The notes beneath the pieces were generated by a model that did not search any database, was not told the origin of the DNA, and worked only from the letters and a program-made list of their open reading frames with translations. Below are positions 54,542 to 63,449 of a DNA stretch of 64,000 nucleotides, piece after piece. A program made the translations under genes and the position numbers. Position 1 is the first letter of the stretch; each line of letters opens with the position of its first letter. The stretch covers positions 552,198 through 616,197 of the forward strand of contig CATOTB010000001.1 in assembly GCA_951812945.1 (NCBI GenBank), read 5' to 3'. Origin of the DNA: Candidatus Dadabacteria bacterium. Its GTDB lineage: Bacteria > Desulfobacterota_D > UBA1144 > Nemesobacterales > Nemesobacteraceae.

Positions 54542-55522
54542 ATGAGCCATAGTCATTTAAACGTCCCAACGAAGTACTGGGAGTTGACGAAAGAGGTCCC
54601 GCCCCCTCCGATAGAGCGGGATATCAAGTCATGGATCATAGCGAATCCGTCGGATCCGCTTTGGGACATAGACGTGCTGCCGCTGACTTACACGGACAGC
54701 AGGTGGTCGGCATTCATCATAAGATGCGACGAGGCGACTCGGAGCCGTCTGTGCCCGAATCCCCCGCTGCAGGTATGGGATGGTGAGAATGCAGACTTAG
54801 TAGAGTTTTGGTATGTAGATCACAAGCACACGATGTTAGGTCCATATCTTGAGTTTGGCGTAACGGTATCGGCGACTTACAGCGATCCTGATGGGAACGT
54901 ATGGAAGGCGGGATACTATCCGTATATGTATCTTACGGGAGATGCGCCGGTGGATGCTGGTCGTGTACTTGGATTTCCAAAGAAGATGTCGTACATCAGA
55001 TGTACGGTACATGGTGGAGAGAAAGGCACTGACTTCTTTGGATTTGCAATGAGTCGTAACGGGTACCTGCTGCACAGCGCGACAGGACAGTTTGACGACA
55101 AGCAAGTAACACCTCCGTATTTCTATGGTAAGACGGACTGGGGTAAGTTCAACATGAAGGTTATAACGCGACCGGACGTATCAAGTTCGGAGTGGCAGCT
55201 CACGTATCTGCCATCGGCGTTGCCGCCTCCGTTTGACACCATGATCCAGGGACACAGGTTCAAGATCAAGCCTGAGCACACGAGGACTGCAAGCGGAGAC
55301 GCTATAAACTGGTTTATGCAGGCCACGCCGTTTGATAACATGGGAGCAGAGGTAAAGATCCAGGAAGTAACTGGATTGATATCGTTTGTGTTTGATCTCG
55401 TAATACCGCCGGCAGTAGTACTGTGGACGGAGACATACGAGAGGCCAGCGAGTTATCGTGGATATGCCACACCATACAAGTATGGATTGAGGCAGCAGTT
55501 CCCGATCAGTCAGGGTTCATAA
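54542..55522 (+). CDS. Acetoacetate decarboxylase-family protein, copy 1
   Basis: This 326-residue protein has the family active-site block GFPKK at 144-148, where one Lys forms the Schiff base in true acetoacetate decarboxylase, and the upstream SRWSAF (Arg) and MLGPYLE (Glu) blocks that line the site. It is longer than the about 245-residue Clostridium enzyme, with added N- and C-terminal parts. Reactions in the family include decarboxylation, aldol-dehydration and others, so the substrate is open. AAGGAGG lies just before the ATG. Codon use leans to GTA and ACG, unlike flanking genes. It is paired with a close paralog 33 bp downstream, suggesting a hetero-oligomer or divided functions. Confidence 0.82.
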   Translation: MSHSHLNVPTKYWELTKEVPPPPIERDIKSWIIANPSDPLWDIDVLPLTYTDSRWSAFIIRCDEATRSRLCPNPPLQVWDGENADLVEFWYVDHKHTMLGPYLEFGVTVSATYSDPDGNVWKAGYYPYMYLTGDAPVDAGRVLGFPKKMSYIRCTVHGGEKGTDFFGFAMSRNGYLLHSATGQFDDKQVTPPYFYGKTDWGKFNMKVITRPDVSSSEWQLTYLPSALPPPFDTMIQGHRFKIKPEHTRTASGDAINWFMQATPFDNMGAEVKIQEVTGLISFVFDLVIPPAVVLWTETYERPASYRGYATPYKYGLRQQFPISQGS

Positions 55523-55555
55523 AATAGATTTTAAAGTTAAGGAGGTAAAACCATA

Positions 55556-56527
55556 ATGGGATTACAGGCAAATGAGTACAGTTATCCTTGGCTGGATGAG
55601 GGAGAAGTTCCACCATTACCATTGGACAGGGACAGGATCCACATAATCAGTCAGGGCGTAGCGGACCCCGTGTTCGACTACGATATCATACCGCTTACCT
55701 ATACGGAGAGCAGGTGGATGGCCTATGTAATAAGGGCAGACATCAATGCGATGAAAGCGGTGGTACCGGAGCCGATCGAGGTCCAGGACGATGTAATAGA
55801 GTTTTGGTACGTAATACACAAGAACACGATGTTAGGTCCATACATGGAGATGGGCGTAACGTTCTCGGCGACAGTGGATGACGGGAGCGGTCACATATAC
55901 AGAGCGGGTTACTATCCGTATATGTATCTGTCGAACGACTCACCGATATTTGCGGGTAAGGAGCCATTCGGATTTCCGAAGAAGGCTGCGTACATAGCTG
56001 GGTATGAGCATGGTACCAACAACAACTATTTTAACCATTTGATGGAGCGCAGGGGGTATATACTGCACACTGCGAACGGGCGTTATTCTGACAGGCCGCT
56101 GTCGGCGAGGCCAACTTTTTACGGCAAGACCGACTGGGGTAGAATGAACTACAGGATAACAACCAGGCCTGATGTATCGAACAGTATCCATGAGATCACG
56201 TATCTGCCGTCGGATCTTCCGCCGGGATTTGGTACGGGACACCGTTTCCAGCTGAACCCAGAGAGTGTGAGGACAGCTGTAACGGAGGATGTACGTTCGT
56301 GGTTCATGTCAGGAACTCCGTTTGACTATATGGGTGGTCAGATACCAGCGGCGGAAGTAGTAGGGTTGATAAGCTTCACGTTCAACCTGATCATCCCGCC
56401 GGCGTTGACGATATGGACAAGGACGGTAGAGAGGGCAGTGGAAGACATGGGTCATGTAGTCTACTCCACACCGTTTGAGTACACGATGCGTCACAGGTTC
56501 CTGCTGCCGCAGTATAGCCAGGGATAA
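55556..56527 (+). CDS. Acetoacetate decarboxylase-family protein, copy 2
   Basis: This 323-residue paralog of the upstream gene keeps the same blocks: SRWMAYVIR, NTMLGPYMEMG, YYPYMYL and GFPKK at 139-143 with both lysines. The two proteins align along most of their length but differ clearly, so this is an old duplication. AAGGAGG precedes the ATG. It ends 50 bp before a strong terminator, so the pair forms a complete two-gene unit. The strong signals suggest high expression. The substrate is unknown. Confidence 0.82.
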   Translation: MGLQANEYSYPWLDEGEVPPLPLDRDRIHIISQGVADPVFDYDIIPLTYTESRWMAYVIRADINAMKAVVPEPIEVQDDVIEFWYVIHKNTMLGPYMEMGVTFSATVDDGSGHIYRAGYYPYMYLSNDSPIFAGKEPFGFPKKAAYIAGYEHGTNNNYFNHLMERRGYILHTANGRYSDRPLSARPTFYGKTDWGRMNYRITTRPDVSNSIHEITYLPSDLPPGFGTGHRFQLNPESVRTAVTEDVRSWFMSGTPFDYMGGQIPAAEVVGLISFTFNLIIPPALTIWTRTVERAVEDMGHVVYSTPFEYTMRHRFLLPQYSQG

Positions 56528-56576
56528 TGACAGAAAGCATGGGTTTGCGTTAGTAGCGTAAGCTTGTGATGAATAA

Positions 56577-56622
56577 GAAGAGGAGGGAGACCGGTAAACG
56601 GTTTCTCCTCCTCTTTTTTTTT
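56577..56622 (+). terminator. Strong terminator after the decarboxylase-family pair
   Basis: AAGAGGAGGGAGACCG pairs with CGGTTTCTCCTCCTCTT around a GTAAA loop, followed by nine T. This is a classic rho-independent terminator. Confidence 0.9.
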
Positions 56623-56661
56623 GTGCGTGGACTGATTTTTCCGTAAACTAATACAACAGCG

Positions 56662-57411
56662 ATGCCCTCCGGTACTCTTATAGTGTACGAACCTTTAGAT
56701 TCTTTCAGAGAAAAGTCTGAATACTGGAGCAAGTATCTTAAGTTTTACGAACGTTACTGGGGTGGTCCCACCTCTCCTTTCGGGATATGGTTTGGCAATG
56801 AGTACAATGTGTTTCGCCAAGCCCTGTCCGACCATCTTAACCTTCCCCATGAGGACCTGCCCGACTGTCTTTTCATGAAGGATGAAGGTGGCAACTATTT
56901 TGTCGCGCCCACTTCTGACTCCCTCAACTGCTTTGCATCTGAAAACGTTATCCCGTTTGAGTGGTTTCTCCTTTTCTCGGAGGAAGGGAGGAAAAATTTC
57001 TATACTCACTGGGGCTTTAACTCAATTCATTACAATTCAACGCTGGAGCAATCAGAGAAAAAACTGACTTTCTCACGGGAAAAGATCGAGAAAATGATGT
57101 CCGAAGAGCCCACAAACCCCCTTAAGATTTTTCTCCGCAATCTTGACCGAAGCCTTGAGGATCTCAGGAAATGGCTTGTGCAGTTTGACATGCAAAGCTA
57201 TCTGATACTTAACTACGGCGACATCTGTAATTACATACATCCCTACACCCTGAAAAATGAAAACAGCGTAACGGAGGTCGCGAAAATTATGGACCTTGTT
57301 TTCTTGTCGGACTTCAGTGAAGCAGAGCTTGCGCTCAAGGTGTTTTTTCAGAAATGGGAAGATATATCGAGCAAGTGCGCCGGTGGCACTGAAGATTCCC
57401 GAATTCAGTAA
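56662..57411 (+). CDS. Unrecognised 249-residue protein
   Basis: I do not recognise this protein. It is soluble, rich in aromatic residues (WSKYLKFYERYWGG, FEWFLLFSEEGRKNFYTHWGF) and without known motifs. A DUF-type protein is likely. The ATG has no good ribosome site; a TAATAC about 7 nt before it could be a -10 of a leaderless message, but the match is weak. It stands between the decarboxylase-family terminator and nth, and ends 19 bp before nth, so the two may be co-transcribed. Confidence 0.55.
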   Translation: MPSGTLIVYEPLDSFREKSEYWSKYLKFYERYWGGPTSPFGIWFGNEYNVFRQALSDHLNLPHEDLPDCLFMKDEGGNYFVAPTSDSLNCFASENVIPFEWFLLFSEEGRKNFYTHWGFNSIHYNSTLEQSEKKLTFSREKIEKMMSEEPTNPLKIFLRNLDRSLEDLRKWLVQFDMQSYLILNYGDICNYIHPYTLKNENSVTEVAKIMDLVFLSDFSEAELALKVFFQKWEDISSKCAGGTEDSRIQ

Positions 57412-57430
57412 GTGTCCGCCCCCGATTGAG

Positions 57431-58099
57431 ATGACCGCCAAACTTGAGAGAAAAAATATCGGAAGGGTTCTGGGAATACTGAGAAAGGAAGCAGCCGGAT
57501 GGAACGTTCCAGTAGTTACGCTTACGGCAGTTTCCTCAAAAAACCCTTTCAAGGTTCTTATCTCCACCGTGCTGAGTCTGCGAACCAAGGACGAGACCAC
57601 GGCTGAGGCCTCAGCAAGACTTTTCCTCGAAGCATCCACTCCGCGCGCTGTGCTTGAGCTTGGGGAAAAAAAGGTACGGGATCTTATATACCCCGTCGGT
57701 TTTTACAGGGTAAAGGCGCAGAATATCGTCGGAATATGTGAGAAACTGATAGATGAATATGACGGCCGGGTCCCGGACAGTATCGACGAGCTTTTAAAAT
57801 TCCGCGGAGTCGGGAGAAAAACGGCTAATCTGGTTCTTTCTCTTGGATACGGAAAACCCGCCATCTGCGTCGATATTCACGTGCACAGAATTTCAAACAG
57901 ATGGGGTTACTTAGATACCAAAAATCCTTATGAAACCGAGATGGTTCTTCGGGAAAAACTGCCGCGCAGATACTGGATAGAATACAACTCTCTCCTTGTC
58001 GCTCTGGGACAGCAGATCTGCAGGCCACTGTCTCCTTTTTGCAGTCGTTGCCCCGTAAGTGGTTACTGCCCGAAAACGGGGGTTTTGAGAAGCAGGTAG
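57431..58099 (+). CDS. nth: Endonuclease III
   Basis: This 222-residue base-excision enzyme removes oxidised pyrimidines and nicks the AP site. It has the HhH block FRGVGRKTANLVL with the lyase Lys, the catalytic Asp in CVDIHVHRISNRWG, and a complete iron-sulfur loop C-x6-C-x2-C-x5-C (ICRPLSPFCSRCPVSGYC). The ATG at 57431 gives a normal family N-terminus; a longer frame extends into the preceding gene. Compare the variant at 33.6 kb, which lacks the Lys and one Cys. Confidence 0.95.
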   Translation: MTAKLERKNIGRVLGILRKEAAGWNVPVVTLTAVSSKNPFKVLISTVLSLRTKDETTAEASARLFLEASTPRAVLELGEKKVRDLIYPVGFYRVKAQNIVGICEKLIDEYDGRVPDSIDELLKFRGVGRKTANLVLSLGYGKPAICVDIHVHRISNRWGYLDTKNPYETEMVLREKLPRRYWIEYNSLLVALGQQICRPLSPFCSRCPVSGYCPKTGVLRSR

Positions 58100-58113
58100 A
58101 ACCTGTTTTCCGG

Positions 58114-58141
58114 TTGACTCTGCCCGCATTGTAACTATAAT
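58114..58141 (+). promoter_or_regulatory. Promoter of nuoJKL
   Basis: TTGACT (58114-58119) and TATAAT (58136-58141) are 16 nt apart. RNA would start near 58148, 25 nt before nuoJ. Confidence 0.65.
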
Positions 58142-58172
58142 TGATTGCCAAACCGTTTTCCGGAAAAACCCA

Positions 58173-58682
58173 TTGTCTCATACTGTCCTTTTCTATATTT
58201 TTTCTACGCTTGCCGTGTTTGGAGCCATTATGGTCGTGAGCCATAAAAATCCCGTTTCAAGCGCTATTTCGCTCGTTCTTACTCTTTTTTCCACCGCAGT
58301 GCTTTTCGTTCTTCTCCACGCTCATTTCATCGCGGCGATACAGATACTGATCTACGCAGGAGCGATAATGGTTCTCTTCCTCTTTACCGTCATGTTCCTC
58401 AACATAAGGGACAGTGAGCTCAGGTTTGACAGTATGAACATACCGAAGAGGATGACGTTTCTTTTTCTTTTCATCGCTGTTGTCGGGTTCTTTGCCTCGA
58501 AACTTTTTTCGTCTTCTCCGGTTGTTTTCTCGGAACTTAGGGATCCTGAGAATTTCGGTACCGTGGCTGATGTGGGAAGATCTCTTTTCAGCGACTACCT
58601 GCTCGCGTTCGAGCTTACCTCGGTTCTCGTGGTCATAGCCATGGTGGGCGTTCTGGTCATAGCCAAGGGGAGGGAATCATAA
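58173..58682 (+). CDS. nuoJ: NADH-quinone oxidoreductase subunit J
   Basis: NuoJ is a membrane-arm subunit of complex I. The 169-residue protein has several membrane helices and the family block AAIQILIYAGAIMVLFLFTVMFLNI. The start is a TTG at 58173. nuoK follows after 1 bp and nuoL after that, on an own promoter. Confidence 0.95.
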   Translation: MSHTVLFYIFSTLAVFGAIMVVSHKNPVSSAISLVLTLFSTAVLFVLLHAHFIAAIQILIYAGAIMVLFLFTVMFLNIRDSELRFDSMNIPKRMTFLFLFIAVVGFFASKLFSSSPVVFSELRDPENFGTVADVGRSLFSDYLLAFELTSVLVVIAMVGVLVIAKGRES

Positions 58683-58683
58683 G

Positions 58684-58989
58684 ATGGAAATCCCGGTCAC
58701 TCACTACGTAGTCCTGGCTTCCGTGCTCTTTGCGATTGGGGTTTACGGGGTGATTACCAGAAAAAACATACTGATCGTGCTTATGTGCCTTGAGCTTATG
58801 CTGAACTCCTGCAATCTGCTTTTCGTTGTTTTCTCAAGGCTCTACGAAGGCGCTACGGGACATGTGTTCGTTCTGATGTCGGTAACGGTGGCGGCGGCTG
58901 AGGTCGCGGTCGGCTTGGCGTTTGTCGTTTCAATTTACAGGCAGAAAGAGAGTCTTGACATTGATCTGCTGAAACTGCTTAGGGGTTAA
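58684..58989 (+). CDS. nuoK: NADH-quinone oxidoreductase subunit K
   Basis: This 101-residue membrane subunit of complex I has three helices and the glutamates used in proton movement (VLMCLELMLNSCNLLFV and AAAEVAVGLAFVVSIYR). It lies 1 bp after nuoJ, as usual. Confidence 0.96.
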   Translation: MEIPVTHYVVLASVLFAIGVYGVITRKNILIVLMCLELMLNSCNLLFVVFSRLYEGATGHVFVLMSVTVAAAEVAVGLAFVVSIYRQKESLDIDLLKLLRG

Positions 58990-59012
58990 TTATTCTTCGG
59001 AGGTTTGCCTGA

Positions 59013-60998
59013 GTGCTTGCTCTTATAGTTCTTGCGCCGCTTGCCGGGGCAATTTTCAACGGGCTTTTCTTTGCCACCGGTCTTTGCGGAAAGCTTACCG
59101 GAACCGCGAGACACACGAGTGACAGGATTGTCGGGACGGTGGCGTGCGCGGCCGTTCTGGTCTCCGCCCTTTTGTCCACGCGTCTTTTCCTCGACCTTCT
59201 TTCGCAGAGCCCCGCGGGAGCAGAGCCGATTACTACCGAGCTTTTCACCTGGATGCTGTCGGGCACTCTTAACATCAGTTTCGAGTTTCTGTTTGATTCC
59301 CTCTCGGCCGTAATGGCCCTTGTCGTGACATGGGTTGGATTTCTTATACATGTCTATTCGATCGGCTATATGCACCATGACCGCTGTTACGCGCGTTATT
59401 TCACTTACCTGAACATCTTCGTTTTCTTTATGCTCGTCCTGATTCTGGGCAACAACTTCCCCATGATGTTTGTCGGATGGGAGGGAGTGGGCCTTGCCTC
59501 CTACCTGCTTATAGGATTCTGGTATGAAGACTCGTTTCGGGTCTATGCGGGAAGAAAGGCTTTTGTGGTTAACAGGATAGGGGACTTCGGGTTCATTCTC
59601 GGCATCTTTCTTATTTTTACAGTGTTCGGTTCGCTTAACTACCAGGATGTTTTTTCCCAGCTCGGGGATCCGGTTTTTGTTTCGGGGATCTCGCAGTCGC
59701 TTATAACAGCGATGGCCCTTCTTCTGTTCGTAGGCGCCGTTGGTAAATCAGCCCAGTTTCCCCTTCATATCTGGCTTCCGGACGCGATGGCGGGTCCGAC
59801 TGCCGTGAGCGCACTTATTCACGCCGCGACTATGGTTACCGCAGGGGTTTACATGGTGAGCCGCTGCTCGGCGCTCTTTGACCTGAGTCCCGTGGCTTCG
59901 GGCGTTGTCTTGATTGTGGCGGCGTTCACCGCGTTTTTCGCCGCAACGATAGCTATCACCCAGAACGACATAAAGAAAGTGCTCGCGTACTCGACCGTGA
60001 GTCAGCTCGGGTACATGATGATGGCTGCGGGAGCGGGGGCATATGTGTTTTCAATATTTCATCTGGTTACCCACGCTTTTTTCAAGGCGCTTCTTTTCCT
60101 CGGGGCGGGAAGCGTCATACACGCCATGGCCGGGGAGCAGGATATAAGGAAGATGGGAGGTCTTCGCGGGATGGTTCCCGTAACGGCCGTTACTTTTCTG
60201 GTGGCGACGCTTGCAATCTCCGGCTTCCCTCTTCTTTCCGGGTTTTTCAGCAAGGATGAGATCCTGGCTTCTCTTTATAACGGCGGCCATACGTTTTTCT
60301 GGGCCACGGGGCTCCTTACGGCCGTACTGACCGCTTTTTACATGACGAGGCTCTACGTGCTTACCTTTGAGGGAAAAGCAAGAATGGACTACAAGACGAA
60401 AAGCCGCGTGCACGAATCCCCGGCCGTAATGACCGTACCTCTTGTGATTCTCGCGATTCTCTCCGTTTTTGGGGGTCTTATCGGCGTGCCAGAATTCATG
60501 GGCGAGGTCGTGGGTTTTCATTACACGGATCTTATCAAGAAGTTCCTTTCTTCTTCAATGGTAGTGCATTATGGCGCGGAACATGCCTACTCCCATTATT
60601 TTGGCCACTGGACCCTTGTAGGGTTTTCGGTACTGGCAGCGTTTGTGGGAATAGCAGCTGGTGTTCTGATCTACTGTCGCAGGCGGGGAGAAGCTGCCGT
60701 ACCGCAAGGTAAAACGGCTGCCGCACTTAAAAGTGGATCCTTCAACAAGTGGTACGTGGATGAGATCTACGATGCGGTTTTCGTATCTCCGTTTAACTAC
60801 ATTTCGGGACTGTCCTCGGATTTTGACCGTTCCGTTATAGACCGTTCACTTGACGGACTGAGCGATTTTGTAAGGAACATATCAAGACGCCTGAGTGCGT
60901 TGCAGACAGGCCTGCTCAGGTATTACGTAGCGGCCATGGTTGGCGGAGTCGTCGTAATAATAGTGCTTCTTTTCATCTACGGTTCTACCGCTTCCTGA
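59013..60998 (+). CDS. nuoL: NADH-quinone oxidoreductase subunit L
   Basis: NuoL is the distal antiporter-like proton pump of complex I. The 661-residue protein has many helices, WEGVGLASYLLIGFWYED, GKSAQFPLHIWLPDAMAGPTAVSALIHAATMVTAG and a lysine-containing later helix, then the long C-terminal part with the lateral helix. The GTG start has GGAGG upstream. nuoM and nuoN do not follow: the next gene is a nuclease-like protein. Confidence 0.96.
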   Translation: MLALIVLAPLAGAIFNGLFFATGLCGKLTGTARHTSDRIVGTVACAAVLVSALLSTRLFLDLLSQSPAGAEPITTELFTWMLSGTLNISFEFLFDSLSAVMALVVTWVGFLIHVYSIGYMHHDRCYARYFTYLNIFVFFMLVLILGNNFPMMFVGWEGVGLASYLLIGFWYEDSFRVYAGRKAFVVNRIGDFGFILGIFLIFTVFGSLNYQDVFSQLGDPVFVSGISQSLITAMALLLFVGAVGKSAQFPLHIWLPDAMAGPTAVSALIHAATMVTAGVYMVSRCSALFDLSPVASGVVLIVAAFTAFFAATIAITQNDIKKVLAYSTVSQLGYMMMAAGAGAYVFSIFHLVTHAFFKALLFLGAGSVIHAMAGEQDIRKMGGLRGMVPVTAVTFLVATLAISGFPLLSGFFSKDEILASLYNGGHTFFWATGLLTAVLTAFYMTRLYVLTFEGKARMDYKTKSRVHESPAVMTVPLVILAILSVFGGLIGVPEFMGEVVGFHYTDLIKKFLSSSMVVHYGAEHAYSHYFGHWTLVGFSVLAAFVGIAAGVLIYCRRRGEAAVPQGKTAAALKSGSFNKWYVDEIYDAVFVSPFNYISGLSSDFDRSVIDRSLDGLSDFVRNISRRLSALQTGLLRYYVAAMVGGVVVIIVLLFIYGSTAS

Positions 60999-61082
60999 CG
61001 GACGACGTCTTTTTCGCTCGGATTTCAGTTCAGAAGCTCTTTTAGCGAAACTTCTTCTTTACGAAAAATTCTGTTTTTCCGT

Positions 61083-61094
61083 TATACTCCAAAT
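61083..61094 (+). promoter_or_regulatory. Possible leaderless promoter of the PD-(D/E)XK-like gene
   Basis: TATACT at 61083-61088 lies 6 nt before the ATG at 61095, and no ribosome site is present. A -35 box is weak (TTTACG at 61058). A leaderless message is possible. Confidence 0.35.
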
Positions 61095-62087
61095 ATGCGA
61101 GTTATTCGAACTCCTAAAGGGCTTTACCAAAGTGTTGAGTACGCGAACGAAGCGGATTTTGAATCAGCCATATTGGAGGTCCAGGATGATTTGTTTGGTA
61201 CAGATCGGTTTTACTTGGATGTCAAGAAAAAGATCGGCAGAAAAAATATTCCCGATGGATACTTGCTTGATTTAAGCGGGGCTAAACCCCACCTGTATGT
61301 GGTGGAGAATGAACTGGCCTCTCATGACCCTCTCAAACACATTGCTGTTCAGATACTGGAATTCTCATTGTCGTTTGAAGATGATCCCCGGAAGGTCAAA
61401 GAAATTCTCTATGATGCAATTCGGAGTTCCAAGAATCACACGTCTAAATGCGAAAAGTTTGCAGAGGAGAACGGATTTCGTAACTTGGACCGTCTTTTAG
61501 AATATTTGGTTTTTGAAGCGCCGTTCCTAGCTCTCGTCATTATCGACGAAGTCCCTGATCGTTTGGAGAAAGTACTGGCGGAGAAGTTTAAGTTTGGAGT
61601 CGAGATTCTAACACTCAGCAGATACGAAGATGAGGCAGGTGATCGTTTATATCATTTTGAACCGTTTCTTGCTGATGTAAAAGCTGATCTTGACGCGATA
61701 AGAGATAAGGCAAGAGAAAACCGCCGTATAGATCAAAGTGAACTGGACACAGTAGTCGTTCCGGCCCGCCAAGGAGGATTTGAAAATGTATTTTTAAAAG
61801 AAAATCGGTGGCACGAAATTCGTCTGCATCCATCAATGCATTCGCTAATCAAATATATCGCAGTTTATCAAGTAGCTCCCGTATCTGCGATTACATATAT
61901 TGCTCCGGTCAAATCGATTGAGCCATGGGAGGAAAGTGGAAAGTATGTCGTCAATTTTACGGAGCCTGCAAAAAAGATCGGACCGATCCCAAGGAAGAAG
62001 AAAGGGCGTATCAAGCAACTTCAGAATCTTCGTTACGCGACGCGAGAAAGACTGATGGACGCAAAGACGCTGGATGATATCTGGTAG
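61095..62087 (+). CDS. PD-(D/E)XK nuclease-like protein
   Basis: This 330-residue protein has a nuclease-like pattern near the start: an early acidic residue in the EADFESAI helix (about 19-26), IPDGYLLDL with Pro53-Asp54, then VVENEL with Glu71 and Glu73 at the end of a beta strand, resembling the PD..ExE form in DUF91/NucS-like and similar proteins. The C-terminal half has a basic GPIPRKKKGRIKQ stretch and no known domain; a DNA-binding role would fit. It sits alone between nuoL and a cytochrome gene, perhaps a defence gene inserted where nuoM/nuoN might be expected. Nuclease activity is inference. Confidence 0.55.
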   Translation: MRVIRTPKGLYQSVEYANEADFESAILEVQDDLFGTDRFYLDVKKKIGRKNIPDGYLLDLSGAKPHLYVVENELASHDPLKHIAVQILEFSLSFEDDPRKVKEILYDAIRSSKNHTSKCEKFAEENGFRNLDRLLEYLVFEAPFLALVIIDEVPDRLEKVLAEKFKFGVEILTLSRYEDEAGDRLYHFEPFLADVKADLDAIRDKARENRRIDQSELDTVVVPARQGGFENVFLKENRWHEIRLHPSMHSLIKYIAVYQVAPVSAITYIAPVKSIEPWEESGKYVVNFTEPAKKIGPIPRKKKGRIKQLQNLRYATRERLMDAKTLDDIW

Positions 62088-62343
62088 TGGAACTATCTCC
62101 CAACTGGTAAAGCTTTTTCTTTGTGGGTTTGAGTTCAAACCGCTGTTTTCGCAACCTTCAACCAACTCAACTTTTTAGCGAAAGTTATACTTGCTCTTTA
62201 CAACTTCCTTTTCCGCTTGACAAACAACCTCTAATATAGATATTGATTATCCAGAATATCTGGGTAAACCCTCCCTGTTCATGCGGTTAGCTGCGAACCG
62301 TAGCCGACGAATTCAGGTGTATTTGTCTATAGAGGCGTAAACT

Positions 62344-62874
62344 ATGATTGAAAAAGTGTTTAGAAGGAAAAAATTACTAATAGCGGTTTTGATTATAGCC
62401 GCCGCACTTTATTTTGTTCTCGGACGTTACGACGTCTCGGCGACAAAACCGGATCCCAAAATTGTAAACATGATTCTTCACAGCATTGCCGAGAGATCTA
62501 TAAAGAGAAACTCCGCGGGCCTCACGGTTCCCTACAACGTTAATGATAAGGATATGTATTTGAAGGGCTTTAAGGAATATGATCACATGTGCGTTCAGTG
62601 CCATGGAGCACCCGGCGTCGAAGCTTCGCCGACTGGTAAGGGCCTTTTTCCGCCTCCGCCCAAATTCCCTGAGGAAAAACTGTATGAGTATTCCCTGAAA
62701 GACATCTTCTGGGTCACTAAGAACGGGGTTAAGATGACGGGAATGCCGGCTTACGGACCGACGCATGAAGACGAGACAATCTGGGCGGTCGCCATATTTC
62801 TTGATAAGTCCAGAGATTTATCCGAAGCGGAATATAAGAGCCTCAGGGATAAATATTCTGATACACATCATTAA
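62344..62874 (+). CDS. Membrane-anchored c-type cytochrome
   Basis: This 176-residue protein has an N-terminal membrane anchor (LLIAVLIIAAALYFVLG), no clear cleavage site, and one heme-c site CVQCH at 83-87 with the distal Met likely in KMTGMPAYG. It faces the periplasm and would carry electrons in a respiratory chain or serve a reductase. GAGGCG precedes the ATG. A possible TTGACA at 62217 and a small hairpin (CGGTT/AACCG) lie in its upstream 250 bp. The partner is unknown. Confidence 0.85.
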   Translation: MIEKVFRRKKLLIAVLIIAAALYFVLGRYDVSATKPDPKIVNMILHSIAERSIKRNSAGLTVPYNVNDKDMYLKGFKEYDHMCVQCHGAPGVEASPTGKGLFPPPPKFPEEKLYEYSLKDIFWVTKNGVKMTGMPAYGPTHEDETIWAVAIFLDKSRDLSEAEYKSLRDKYSDTHH

Positions 62875-63011
62875 TGTCCGTAGCTTAAACGGACCACTAA
62901 AATCATTTGAAAAGTGTTTCTTTGTCACTTCCAGTTGACTTTGTTCGAATACTGGTAATGATTACCACTTAGATAGCTATTTTATGGATATACAAAGTAT
63001 ACAATAACGTT

Positions 63012-63431
63012 ATGCAGGTAAGCAGAACACTTGATTACGCCGTCAGATGCCTTATCCATATGGGAGGTAATCCGGGGTTTAAGTTCAGCATGAAGCAGAT
63101 ATCCGAAACCCAGCACATTCCGCAAAACTACTTGGCCAAGGTGATGAGAAGGCTTGTTAATCGCGGCATCCTCAGGTCGAAAGTGGGGCCTGAGGGTGGA
63201 TACATGCTTCGCAAATTGCCACATGAACTCAGTCTGAGAGAGGTATACGAAGCCATAGAGGGAGAGATAAGGATAGTGGACTGCATGGACGACGATGGAC
63301 CCTGCGCTCTCTATGAGAACTGCGGGCAGCTTCCTCTTTGGGATAAGCTCAAAGTATCCATGACAAGGATTCTTGAAGATACCACTATCGGGGATATGGT
63401 GGAAGAGACTCGAAGCGGCAAAAGACATTAA
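63012..63431 (+). CDS. Rrf2-family transcription regulator with three Cys
   Basis: This 139-residue winged-helix regulator has the Rrf2 start SRTLDYAVRCLIHMGG, the recognition part PQNYLAKVMRRLV, GPEGGYML, and a C-x6-C-x5-C set (Cys91, Cys98, Cys104) that in IscR, NsrR and RsrR binds an iron-sulfur cluster. It is 18 bp before sufB, so it probably senses Fe-S status and controls the suf operon. An AT-rich TATACAAAGTATACA stretch at about 62987-63001 may be its promoter or operator. Confidence 0.9.
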   Translation: MQVSRTLDYAVRCLIHMGGNPGFKFSMKQISETQHIPQNYLAKVMRRLVNRGILRSKVGPEGGYMLRKLPHELSLREVYEAIEGEIRIVDCMDDDGPCALYENCGQLPLWDKLKVSMTRILEDTTIGDMVEETRSGKRH

Positions 63432-63449
63432 CAGGAGGATATTTTCTTA

